From Mycoplasma bradburyae (GTDB lineage Bacteria; Bacillota_I; Bacilli_A; Mycoplasmatales; Mycoplasmoidaceae), in the NCBI RefSeq assembly GCF_024338845.1, contig NZ_CP101414.1, positions 682,001 through 746,000 of the forward strand: DNA of 64,000 nucleotides, written 5' to 3'. Numbering within the stretch: the first letter of the stretch is position 1; each line of letters starts with the position of its first letter. Below the pieces are notes generated by a model. That model searched no databases and had not been told where the DNA came from. It was given only the letters and a program-made list of their open reading frames with translations. Shown piece by piece: positions 1-11,255 of the stretch. The position numbers were made by a program, and so were the translations under genes.

Positions 1-1056
1 TTTAATTGTTACTTCTTTATTATCAGGTGTAGTAATCTTGAAGTCTTGAATTTCTTTATCAAGACTAAATTCTGGGTTTTTTTCTAAATTCTTAGCAATA
101 AAATCATTTTCATAATCTAAGAATAATTGCCCTGTGTAGAATCCAAAGTTTTTAGCAGCAGTTTTAATCGCTTCTACTTCTTTAGTATCAATAGGTTGAT
201 TATTACTATCAAATGTTTGAGATTGATATAAATCAGTTTGTTCTGGATCTTGAATTCATTGGTTTAGATCTTTATTAAAGATGTATTTTCTACGACCAAA
301 TGGGTTTTTATACGTCTTATTAAATTTAGATAAGTAATCTCTTTGCGCATCAATAAATTTATCAGCACCCCTAAAACCATATCTTCTAATCGTATCAAGT
401 TTTTGGGAACCAGTATTTAAATCTAGAATGTATTCTAAATAGTCCCTAATATCTTGAGCAGTACCAAAATCTCCGTTAGACCAACGGTTTTTCTTAACGT
501 TGGTATAACCAGTTATCGCCATAAAGTTGTTGGTATTTCTTGGATTTCTAAATCCGTATAAAGTAGCACGGTTTTTAAGGTCACTACCAGCACCAGAGTC
601 ATCAGCTAGACCCCCAACAATGTTTCAATCATCAATTGAATAGAATGATGAACCAATTCCACCAGTTCCATCATCATTTAACAGATCTTCCTTATTTGTT
701 TCTAGGTACTTATCAAAGTTTGATGTTGTTCGGTCTTGTGGAATATTAATTAAACCAAATTTATAGTTACGTTTAGAAGTTAAAACTCTTTTTAGCGTAT
801 TACTTGGTCCGTTTTTAATATAAGAATCCACTAAAGATGGAACAATTTTATCTAATGAATTGTACTTAATATAGTTTAGTGTATTGATTGGATCTGTTAC
901 CAATCCTAGATCATAATCAGTTTTATTGATTTCTGGCGAATTTTTTAAAACAGGTTTGTCTTGTTTTTGTGTATTCCCACAAGAGCTGATTACAAAAGAT
1001 AAAGGTATAACCCCAAGGAATGCTAACTTGATCGTTTTCTTTAAATTAAACTTCAT
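1..1056 (-). CDS. OppA-like peptide-binding lipoprotein (3' end outside window)
   Basis: Translated with TGA as Trp, this stays open from an ATG at 1056 past the window edge, so only the first 352 residues are visible. It opens with a basic stretch, a hydrophobic core and the lipobox FVISSC, so it should be a lipid-anchored surface protein. A stretch around residues 180-270 (NGDFGTAQDIRDYLEYILDL, then a NPFGRRKY motif) resembles the mollicute OppA-family solute-binding lipoproteins that deliver oligopeptides to ABC importers. That assignment is from memory of the family. It starts 26 bases after the stop of the PDxFFG gene, with AAAGGA before the ATG, so the two are probably co-transcribed. 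No ABC permease or ATPase for peptides is visible in the window. It could instead be an unclassified lipoprotein. Confidence 0.6.
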
Positions 1057-1082
1057 TCTTATTTATTATCCTTTAAAAATAA

Positions 1083-4000
1083 TTAGTTATTAACGTTAAA
1101 TTGGTAATCAACACTTATAACTGTTTTAATTTTTTTGTTGTTTTGATCATCAGTTGTATTCATGTTTTCAATCTTAATAGGAGATTGTTCTACTGCTTTA
1201 GCATTTTCTGAAATGTATTGAACATTCCCTAAATCTAATGGTTCAACAAATTGGTAATCACTATCAACAAAATCAATTTGGTAAGAATGACCAGGTTTTA
1301 ATAATGCATCACGATATTTACCCATAACAGCGTAATCTGTTAGTCATGATGTATAACCATAGTCTTCTATTGTTTTCTTAGTTGATGCATCACCTTGTTT
1401 TTGCAACCAGAAGATGTTATTAGTTTTCTTTGTATTAACTTTTAGATATACAGCTTGGTTAGTTCTTTCATCAGTAAATCTTAAATAAGAAATTTTCTTA
1501 GCTAGATCATTTGAAACATAACCATATAAAGCTAACGCGTCAAGGTATTTGTTTCTAAATAAACCTGATACCGATCTCTTAGATACACCATAGTTATATA
1601 GTTGTGATAAGAAGAATGCTTCTGGTCTATTAGTTACTTTATTACCTTTGAAGTCTTTGGTTCTAATATTTGAATCAATAATTGGATCTCGATTATCATC
1701 ATATAATGTTGAACCAATTGTTTCTTTTTCAAAGTGATCTTTGAAATATCCATTATTCTTAGATATGAATCTACCAAAGTAGTTAGATGATCTTGATTCA
1801 CGATCTTTGAATACTTTTTTAGTAAATTCACCAAAGATTTTCTTTCTTAATTCAGCTTTAAGATCTTTAAAGTCGTTTTGTGCTTTTTTAAGAGCTTCAC
1901 CCGCTTTAGTTTGTTCAGCTTTAGCGGCAACAACAGCTTCGTTCATCATGTTGTTACTATTATCAGCTAGAACTTTATTAAAGTTAGCTTCAGCTTGTTT
2001 AGCTGCTTCAACAGCTTCTTTTATCTTTTTAAGAGGTTCAACTTGTTTAATAATAAGTTCTTCATAGTATTTAGTATATCTAGGTCCTACAAAGAATTTT
2101 TCTAATGAACTAGCAAGATCTGTAATCTCGTATTTAGCTTCATTAAGTTTAGCAATCTTCGTACCATCAACAATATAATCTAGACCACTAATAGCTTCAG
2201 ATAAACCTTTTAGATAACTTGGCGTATTAACAAAGTCTTCTGAATTAGGTACATATGTTGTTTGAACATAGTCTCTAGTTAATGTTTCAGCAATTGAATA
2301 CACATAGTCCGTAAATTTATCATTTAGTAACGGTTCAATTCTTGTGTCGTTGTAGTTGATTACATCACTTGAAGATAACCCTGGTGAGAAGTCACCGAAT
2401 AAGAAGTCAGAGAATAAGAAATCAACTTTACCTCTGTTAGCGTATCATAGAATGTTACCAGATAACAGTAATAAGTCGTGTAAGCTTAGTCTGTCTTGTA
2501 CTTCTGTTAATTTGTTATCAGTAATGAATTTTGCAAAGTATTTTTGCAATCTGTCTGCATCGAAGAATACAGCAGCATCTAAATCTGGAGTTAATTCATC
2601 AACATAGTATTTGTTGAAGTTTCTATCCAACATTGTAATTCCATACAATTTAGAAAATACAGCTTGGTTTTTAACTAAATCTGTAGCAGGCGAGAAGTCT
2701 TTAACAGTGATGAATAAGTTAGAGTGTCTGAATAAGTAAATAGCATAGTTTGCTAATGCTTGATCTTTTGCAGTAGAATTAGAACCTGCTGCAGTTATCG
2801 CATCTCTTAACGGTTTGCTTTCTTCAGATGTATCAGTGCTAACTAATTTTTCAATTTCAGCTAATTCAAATTTAGATTTAGCATAATCAACATTTCAGTT
2901 ATATTGTTTGGTTGTAGAATCATAAGTCGCTTTAGAATAGTCTAAAGAACCGAAATCTAATAATTCACTTAAATCATTAAATTTAATTGATGTTTTTTTA
3001 GCAGCTGATGCATCTATTTGATAAATTTCAGCTTTCTTATCAGTTTTTACTGAATTGATAAGTTTCTTATCTAGATCACTGATTGAAACAGAATATGGAT
3101 TGAATGTTAAGAAGTGGTTTTTTCGAATTTCTTCTATAGCCGCAGCTCTCTCTTCTGCTGTAGGCGCAGCTGCTGCTCCGCCAGAAGTTCCTTGTTTCTT
3201 TCCAGCGTTTGAAATTTTACCGTTTAAATCAACAACTTTTTCTAAAACATTTTTTGACGAACTGTCTTTCTTTGTTTCAACATAAGAAATGAAAGTGTCG
3301 AAACCAACTTTACCTTTAATAGTTGTACGTAAAAGACCAGCAGCTTCTAAAAATGAATATATAAAGTTTTTATTAAATAGCCCAGATGTTACTTTTAAAT
3401 CATTTTCTCTAGCAACACTTTTTATTTGTTTAGAAATACCATCATCAACATTCGCTATTTCACCTAAGAATCTATTGCCGCTAACAAAAGGGAAAACATA
3501 TTTATTTAATTTAGAAAATTCTGAATTAGAAGGCGCATCTTGTTTTAATAAGGCAAGTATTTTATTAGCATCAGATTTTACATATGCATCAGAGCCACCT
3601 TTTCAAGTTCCATTTTTAATAGCATCAGCAATATCTTCTATGTTTAAATATCCTAGAACAATTGATTGAAATTCATTAGTTAAACCAGGAAGCAAGGCAA
3701 AATAACTATAACTTTGACGAGTATCATCGAATCCGTTTTTAGTAGGATCTAATTCATTTGCACCGTTACGAGTTTTAATTTTTTCAACTAAAGATTCTAC
3801 ACCTTGAGAATCAAATACTGTAGTAATTGAAGATGAAATTTCTCCACCTAAAACCGTACCTTGACCATCTCAACCATTGTCTGATAATCTCTTGTTAATA
3901 GTAGCGGTTATAGAATCAGTTATAATTTTTACTTGTTTATTAACATAAGCTAATTCATCATCAGATAATTCAACATTAAGCGGAACTTGAATAACTGGTG

Positions 4001-6593
4001 TTCCATCTTTGTTGAACATGTTGATTTTGGTAATTACATTATTTTTACCAGATTGTGTTTCGTAAATTTTAAATGTAAGTTTGTCTTCAGGCGAAACAAA
4101 AACTGATTTATTTAATAACGGATTGCCAGCACCATCAGTTAATTGACTAATAATAGATTTTGCTGTTACTTCAACCCATTTATATTCAGGAGTTTGCATT
4201 TCTTCTTGTTTTTTCATGAAAGCTTTAGCAATGCCTGAAATTGATGGGTTAAGTGTCCCCGAGTCAGAGTCAAAAGCGTTAGCAAAGAATAGATCACTTA
4301 AAGCAACACCTCGTAATTTCGCTGCTTCTACTATCCCTGCAAAGTCTTGTAAGAATCTACGTTTTTTATTTTTTAATACGTTACCAATCTTATCATTAGC
4401 TTTATCAGTTCCTCAGATATCTTCAATCTTTTCAGTTTCAAAACGAATTACTTTATTATTTTCATCCAAAATTCCGAATCTGAATCTAATGAATTTACCA
4501 GTATCAGTAACTTCACCATTCGCATTAACACGAACGATTTCTAAATTAGTTCTAGCTTCTAAATAATTGATTAAAGCTTCATAAGAATAGAATGAAGCGT
4601 CATTAGCTCCACCTCTAGTTGATAAACCACCAACGACTACTGGGTTGTTTTTATCAATATAAGCATTCCCTTGATCTAGTGTGTAGTGGTGACCATATTC
4701 GTGGGTCGCTACGTATTTCAAGAAGTCAATTGGTAACCCATCAAATCCAGGTACTAAAGCAGATAAAACTGTCGGAATCCCGATACGATCATTTGGTGTG
4801 AATCCTCTGAACTTACCTTCAACTACTTTGTATTGATAAACACCTGAATTATCAATTGATTGTTCAATGTGCGGTCCATCTAGTTGTCTTAATAGATAAG
4901 GATATTTTTTAACAACTTTTTTGATTAAACCATTATATACTTCAGCATACACTTGATAGCTTCTAGAATCTAATCCAGTTAATGGATTACCTTCTTCATC
5001 TTTAGCTTGACTGTCAGTTGGTGAATAGAATAACGAAATTGGGTTAATACCACCTTTATAACCAATTGCATCTAAGAAATCATCAAATCCTGCTGGTGAA
5101 TAATCATTGCTTTTGTTTGCGACAAATTCTAATGACGTGTTAGTAGCTGGAGTTGTTGATAAATCTTGTAAATTAGCTTTTAGAGTGTATTCTTTAGCTT
5201 GTTCGTTAGTAGTTTTTTCAAAACTTAATAGTTTATATTTCTTAACGCGCTTTTGTTGAACTGGATAGATTAGTTCTTTAAGTTCATTATTTTCATTAAT
5301 CGCTTCTACAAAAAGTTTATAGAAGTGATTAATATTTTTATTATCTTTATAAAGATAAAATTCTTTATCTTTATAAGCATCAATGTCATAGAAATTTAGG
5401 AAACTATTAATCTTATCTTTATATGTAGCTAACAATGATTTATATGAAATAAATTTATTATCAGTTAAATCATTTAGATCAAGTTTGATTTCTTTGGTTG
5501 TTTCTTGATTTTGATCATTCGTTTGACTTAAAGTTAAGCTAATTGAAGGTTGATTAGCACCTCTTGGAGCTTTAACTTCTTTGATCGCTTTAATTTTATA
5601 AGTACCAAAGTCTTGATAAGTAACACTAGCTAATGATGGGTATTTTTCTTTTAATGATCCTAGATCAGTTTCGCTAAAACTAGCACTTACAATAACTGGT
5701 TGTTCGTAAGTGGTTGATGTAACCATCATTGTTCTAGGATCTTTTGTTTCTGTAGGAGTTCCTAAATAAACTTTAACCGATTCATCTTTTAACTTACTAG
5801 GACGATAGATTTCACCAAATCCAGTTTGTAGATCATTTTTTAAAGCACTTTCAAACGGAATATTATTTAAAAAGTGATCTAAATTCTTTTTGCTAGCTTC
5901 ACTAGCAAAAACACTATAAGTTAAAGCATCATCTGAGTTACCAACACCTGATAAAGAAGAATAAATTGGTAAAGAACCAAAGAAAGCATCTGGAAAGAAT
6001 TTAATTTCACTTACTTCTTTATGTAATGTTGAGTGAGACCCTAAGGTAATAGCATTACCATTTTGTTCTACACCTGGAACTAATCTAAATGAATCAAGCG
6101 TTAAAAGATCAGGACCTCAAGCAACATTGGTAATAAATCAGTTACAGAATTCTAAGAATTGCTTTGGTCTTACTGCTAGTACATATTCGTCAAAGAAACT
6201 AAATGAACCATATTTAATTTCTAAAACAAACGGTTCACCATAACGTCTGAAATACTCATTAAAGAAATCATCAAAGCCATACTTTTTATTCGTATTATCT
6301 AAGAATCAGAATTTGGTAGCATCTTCTGATATCTTAGCCGTAACCCTAGATTTAGTTCCATTAATAATTCTAAGTTCTGGGTTTAATACTCCATTTTGAT
6401 CGTAGATCTTAGAATAATCATTATCAAATAATGATTTATTAACCGGAGATAATGTCCCGTTTTTTTCATTCGAATTCTCTGCGAATCCAATCATAGCACC
6501 AACGATACTACCAGATCCAACAGCGATTACTCCAAGTGCCAAACCTACTTTAAAGAGTAATGATTTTGATTTTAATGATCATTTTTTTATCAT
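1083..6593 (-). CDS. PDxFFG protein, giant HExxH surface protein
   Basis: A 1,836-residue protein with several in-frame TGA Trp codons. The ATG at 6593 is preceded by AAGGAAA, and the product begins MIKKWSLKSKSLLF, followed by one hydrophobic segment (about residues 10-35) without a lipobox Cys, suggesting a membrane anchor with an extracellular body. PDAFFG near residue 200 is the signature of the mycoplasma PDxFFG family. Near residue 627 there is VATHEYGHHY, an HExxH zinc-binding motif followed by another His, as in metallopeptidases. No function is established for the family to my knowledge, so proteolysis is inferred. Residues about 1510-1590 form an Ala/Glu/Lys-rich probable coiled coil. 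The C-terminus (about 1590-1836) is soluble. It lies between two OppA-like lipoproteins on the same strand, which suggests processing or capture of host proteins followed by peptide uptake. Upstream is an unusual leader with a terminator-like hairpin. Confidence 0.85.
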
Positions 6594-6925
6594 TGATCTT
6601 GTATTTCCTTTTCTTTTTTCTGTAACTGCGTTAAAAAAATAGTGATTGCCCACTTCCTGAAGCAATCACTATTTTTATATATCTTTAATCTGTATAGGTC
6701 GCTTCTGTGTGTTCTCTTCTTCTTATACCAAGCAACCGCGTTAAACTTTATTATTGTTTATTTATCAATTACCCAGCGAGTCTTTATTCGTGTTATCAAT
6801 CTTGTTCATAATAATAAACTTAGAAGACATCTTATTGATATTCTTCTTGTTTCTATTATTATCATTGATAATCACTAAACTGTGAAATTGATAGTTTTTT
6901 AACATAATTACTAAATCTATTATAA
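6594..6925 (-). promoter_or_regulatory. Promoter and about 320-nt leader of the PDxFFG gene
   Basis: No convincing gene lies in this stretch. On the minus strand a TATAAT sits at 6919-6924, so a transcript would begin near 6912 and run about 320 nt before the ATG. The leader carries a strong hairpin with a T-run 45 nt before the start codon (separate entry). Upstream in the same leader, TAGTGATT (6870-6877) is complementary to the 3' arm of that hairpin, so an alternative pairing is possible. A short motif, TTTAACGC(G/A)GTT(G/A)C, occurs twice on the minus strand (about 6624 and 6738). Regulation by attenuation is an inference. Confidence 0.45.
6637..6676 (-). terminator. Intrinsic terminator or attenuator before the PDxFFG gene
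   Basis: A perfect 13-bp stem (AAATAGTGATTGC and its complement) encloses a 12-nt loop. On the minus strand the stem is followed by seven T, the form of a Rho-independent terminator; on the plus strand it is also followed by T. It may end the transcript of the upstream OppA gene, but it also lies between a likely promoter (TATAAT at 6919-6924) and the PDxFFG start, so it may act as an attenuator. Confidence 0.7.
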
Positions 6926-6956
6926 CATAAAAACACTAACTATAAGATTTTTATAT

Positions 6957-9347
6957 TTAAGGCTTGTAATTATAACCATATTCAGATAATGGTAATACTA
7001 AACCACCCATACGTTCATTTTTAGAAATTAATTCATACCATTCTGTACCTTTATAATTAAAGATTCCATAAGGAGCTACAGAATAGTAAAAATTGGCTCC
7101 TTGTTGAATTAGTTTAGCTAAATCTCTTCATTTAATAAAAGCAATTAACCCAGCTCTGAAGATTCTTGCATTATCGCTGTCAAAATCATCTAAAAATCTG
7201 GCAGCCACCTCACCAATATTAGACTGCACTGCATTGTTTACATACGGTTTGTTCGATCAAACTGTATGGTTAATTCTTTTAACCTTGCTTACTTTAAGAT
7301 TTTTTAAATATTTAAAAGTATCTACTGTATGTATCGTGTTAGATCTTAGGGAATTGATATCTAAAAAACTTAAACCATCAGCTCGATTAAAGCTTTGAAC
7401 TAACGCAACAAGATCAGTAGCGCCGTATTGTTGAACAATAGTCTTAGGAACTTTTTTATTAGTTAAAGTATTTTGTAAAATGTTGAAGTAGTTTTCATTT
7501 TTCTTGAAAACAATATCGTTATCTGAAATACTATTTAAATAATAAGGACCTATATAATAAGCGTTATTTAATAATGCTTGGTTGGCATTATTATTCTTAT
7601 TACTATACCCACCAAAGATATTGGCTATATCAGATCGATTAGTGTCTACTTGGTTGTCGCTATTTAACACAATCTTACCTAGAGTTGAGTTATCCTTATC
7701 TTTCTGAGTTGATAGTCTTAAGTTTTTAACACTATCAGCTAAATGAGGACGTGGTCTGAATGCTCCGTTATTAGAAATAAAGATTAATAAATTAAAGTAA
7801 GGTTTAGTTAGATAAATATTTAATTTATCATCTTGAGTTTGAGTAAAATCACCGATATCATAATCGTTTGAATTCACTTCAACATCAGGATGTGAAATTG
7901 TTTTAGTTAAATCAACATTAGCTTGATTTAGGTAGTTACCATTAGGATTGATACCTAACTTATTAGATAGATGGTAAATTTCCATCCCTCTTTCCCAATC
8001 TTTAGCTGATAGTGACCATTGATCTTCACCTTTGTAGTTTTTTCATTTGAAGTTTGTATCAATATCGAATTCATATCTAGTAGCTTTGAATACCGCCGCA
8101 TTTAGTTTTGGTTCACTGATATCAATATTATAAGAATCATAAAGGACTGCTTTTTCTTCTTCTGATAAAGCGTTTTTATCTTGATCTTTACGCAAGATAA
8201 CACTTAATAAGTTGTTTTCTTTATCATATAACTTAATTTTTTTAGCAAGCTCAAGTGTTACTATTTGTTTAGCATCAGTAGCTTTAGTAGCTACATCTTC
8301 GTATTGAATTGTAGTAAGCCCAGATAAAGTAGTATCAAATCCAAATTCACTAACAGTAAATAGTTGTTCATTAAGTGGAGCTCATCTTCCGTCATTAATA
8401 AACGGATTAAATTTAATTGCTGTTCTTAATATCGAGTTATCATCTGGTGCTACTATATCTCTATATTGAATTGAATCAATATAACCTCAACCTGGTTTAA
8501 TTAAGATGCGATTAAACTCTTCTCGACCTAATGAATGCGTAGGTAAAAACAATAATCTAGAATCTAAAAAGTCAATTAAAAATTTTGAGCGCTCTTCTGA
8601 AGGAACTTCATCAGTCGATCCAAATTGTCAATCTGTAAGAATCAATGAAAAATTATTATTATCAAAACTAAATAATGCATTGTTATCTTGTTTTGACTGT
8701 TCAAAACTATCAGTAAAATTTTTAAATACTTTATTAGATAATAAGTATTCCTTCAAGTTGTTAGCTACAACAACGAAATATTCTCCCTTTTTATTGATAT
8801 ATTCATCAGTTTTTTTAGTAATCAATACTAAAAAATCATATAAAGGTTTAATTGAATTGTTAAAATATTGCGTTCAGAAATAGACTTCTAAATAAGGAGC
8901 TATATGTTGGTATGTTGTAGATCAACGTAATGAGCCTAGAGTAGAATTACCATTCGGGTTTCAGTCGGGAATTGAAATTCTAGCTGATTGTGGATTATTA
9001 AAATTAAACTTAATTTTATTATTAGATAGGTTTTCAATAGCATTTTTAAGATTATTTCAATAATCTGATTGCGATAAACTAAAACCCACATCTAATGATT
9101 TATAGTTAGCAATAAAAGGTTTGGTGCTAGTTGCTCCATATGAATCTAATGCTTTAAGTCAAGTATCGTAATTAACTTGGATATCTCTTAAACCTGAAGC
9201 ATCTTTAATAACAAAACTTTTATTTTTATCAATATAAGGACTATCAACTTGCGAGTTTCTAGCACAAGAAGAAACAATAGTTGCGCATAATAAACCGCTA
9301 ATAGTTAAAAACCTTCTCGTTTTTTTTAATAATTTGTTATTTTTCAT
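6957..9347 (-). CDS. OppA family oligopeptide-binding lipoprotein
   Basis: A 796-residue lipoprotein: a basic N-terminus, a hydrophobic core and the lipobox TIVSSC, so Cys28 is the expected lipid attachment site. The body looks like an ABC-transporter solute-binding protein of the OppA type. A GPYYLNSISDNDIVFKKNE segment matches the family's GPY-x-L...I-x-x-xxN-xxY region, and a WSLSAKDWERGMEIY stretch resembles the AxDxxxG...L segment. Its expected role is capturing peptides outside the membrane for an importer encoded elsewhere; no Opp permease genes are visible here. It is longer than typical Gram-positive OppA (about 550 aa) but in the range of mollicute OppA lipoproteins. It is first in the minus-strand group OppA, PDxFFG, second OppA-like protein. 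The ATG at 9347 follows an AAGAATA stretch with no clear Shine-Dalgarno. Confidence 0.75.
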
Positions 9348-9423
9348 TATTCTTAATATCTTCTATTAATTCTAACTAACAAACAGCAGTTTTTGTTAAA
9401 TAACGCTTTTCTAAAATTTGTAA

Positions 9424-9453
9424 TAAAAAACTTCAAGCTTAACGCTTGAAGTT
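9424..9453 (-). terminator. rpsB terminator
   Basis: A ten-bp stem (AACTTCAAGC and its complement) with a 5-nt loop, followed on the minus strand by a T-run, 28 bases after the rpsB stop codon. A Rho-independent terminator. Confidence 0.85.
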
Positions 9454-9480
9454 ATATTAGATATAAACTATAAAGCAAAA

Positions 9481-10452
9481 CTATTCAGCAGTTTTTTCTT
9501 CTGTTGGTTTAGCTTCTTCTGTTTTAACTTGTTTTTTGTTAAAACCAGTACGATCACGGTTAACTACTGTTCTAGTTTCTTTTTTAACTAATTGTGGAAT
9601 GTCAATTTCTTCATCCGGTTTGTAAGCAAACTTAGGAGCATTACCATTAGCAATAGCAACAGCATCACCTAATAAGTTAAGTAATAATGTAACCGAACGA
9701 ATGTTGTAGTTATTAGCTGGAATTGGTAAAGTGATGATATTAGGATCAGAGTTAGTGTTACATAAAGCAATAACTGGAATCTTTAATTTTCTAGCTTCAG
9801 TAACTGCATTTTTTTCTTTAACTGGGTCATCAATAACTATAACGTGAGGAAGTCCTTGCATGTCTTTTATACCGCCAAAGAACTTTTCAAGTTTAGCTAA
9901 TTTTTTCATGATCATGATTTGTTCTTTTTTAGTATATTTAGTCAAATCATTATCACGAGTATGAATCAATTTCTTAAGTTGATTAATTGAATTACCAATA
10001 GTTTTAAAGTTAGTTAAAGTACCACCTAATCATCTTTGATTAATGTAGTAAGTATTAGTTCTTTCAGCTATTGATTGAATTAATTCTTGAACGCCTTTAG
10101 ATTTAGTTCCTACGAATAAAATGTTCTTTTTAGCTTTAGCTGCTTCTGTTAAGTAGTTAAAAGCATCGTGCAATCTTTGATTTAAAATATCAGAGTTAAT
10201 TAAATCGAATTGTGCACTGAATTGTGACATATTTCTAGGAATAATGTAAGGCTTCATTTTAGGGTTTCATTTACGTTTAGCTACCCCGTTAAAAGCACCA
10301 ACATCTAAAAGTTTTGTGTGAGTTACTAGAACTTTTTCTGTTGAATTTGCAGGCACTTGTTCTTCTTTATTTTGAACTGTTGATTGTGCAGGTGATTCTT
10401 CTGCTTTTACAGCTTGTGCTGATTCAACATTTATATCTTCAAATAAAAACAT
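9481..10452 (-). CDS. rpsB: 30S ribosomal protein S2
   Basis: Ribosomal protein S2 of the small subunit, 323 residues. Recognisable segments are KWNPKMKPYIIPRNMS, ILFVGTKSKGVQELI, NTYYINQRWLGGTLTNF and VIVIDDPVKEKNAVTEA. Two in-frame TGA codons fall on the conserved Trp of WNPKM and WLGG, a clear sign of code 4. It is longer than the usual 240-260 residues. About 40 extra residues rich in Ala, Gln and Glu precede the S2 core, and a charged tail follows it. The usual GVHFGH motif ahead of WNPKM reads GAFNGV, so part of the classical N-terminal signature has diverged. The start at 10452 has GGTG about 13 bases upstream. No tsf is adjacent, unlike the rpsB-tsf order common in bacteria. Confidence 0.97.
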
Positions 10453-10557
10453 TTAAAAAAAATGTTCACCTTTCTTAATTAATATTAATTATTATATCTA
10501 CTTTATATATTTTATTAAATAGACCTAATATATTTTAAACTAAAAATAAAGCTTATA

Positions 10558-11151
10558 CTAAAAATTTCTCGCTTTTTCTTTAATTAGTTCTAAATTAGGA
10601 TCCAAAATTGTTTTTGGTTCCTTATTTATATAGTCAACTTTAGTGCCACAAACTTTAATGAAATCAACTTTTGCTCCAATAAATTCGAAAGCTCCTTTAA
10701 GCATAGCTGATACATCACCAAAAGCGTATCAACCTTCAGGAGCTCCTTGAGTATTGATGATCATTACTTTTAAATGATCCATTAAACCAACTGATCCGCC
10801 TTTTTTTGAATATTTGTAACTAAATGTTTTATTAGCAACAAAAACTTTATCAATTCAATTTTTTAAAGTTGCTGGATAGTTAAAATTCGTCATAGGAGCA
10901 ACTATTACTAATTTATCAACATTTTTAATTTGTTCAATTAAAGGATCTACATTTTCGTTTTTAAAGTATTCGCTAAAATTTTTAGAAGTTAATGTATCGC
11001 TAGCTTTTTCTTCTTCATTAAGATCTAATCATTCAATTGAATCAGAAGGATTTAATTTAGCATATTCGGTTTCAAAAGCTTTAGCTATTTGATAAGAAAA
11101 ACTCGCATCATTGGCGATCGGCGAAGAATTAATAAATAGTATTTTACTCAT
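10558..11151 (-). CDS. azoR: FMN-dependent NADH azoreductase (AzoR/AcpD family)
   Basis: A 197-residue flavodoxin-fold protein of the AzoR family, which uses FMN and NAD(P)H to reduce quinones or azo compounds in the cytosol. Evidence is the N-terminal [11 protein letters not shown], where the loop after the first strand binds FMN phosphate; the central [20 protein letters not shown], typical of azoreductases; and the NTQGAPEGW region near residue 140. Length fits the family (about 200). Two TGA Trp codons are included. Upstream, the minus strand carries a likely -10 (CGTATAAT near 11205), so it appears to be its own transcription unit between rpsB and the S9 peptidase. Its physiological substrate is not deducible; detoxification of quinones is the usual assumption. 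Confidence 0.85.
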
Positions 11152-11255
11152 AATTTGTTTAATTAATATCTCTAAATAATATGTATGTAAGAATATCTAA
11201 ATTATACGACTATTATAATAATAGTTGCTCAGTTTGCTTTATCGCAATCTACTAA

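Noticed and set aside
1807..2067. Plus-strand Ala-rich frame
   Set aside because: Antisense to the coiled coil of the PDxFFG protein; its Ala and Leu richness mirrors GCT and GAA codons there.
6700..6790. A CCGCG-containing segment resembling part of a T-box sequence
   Set aside because: Neither strand has the rest of the T-box core or a specifier loop near it; the resemblance is short.
8506..8883. Plus-strand frame of 125 codons
   Set aside because: It lies wholly inside the OppA gene on the other strand, where the minus-strand reading has a lipobox and family motifs.
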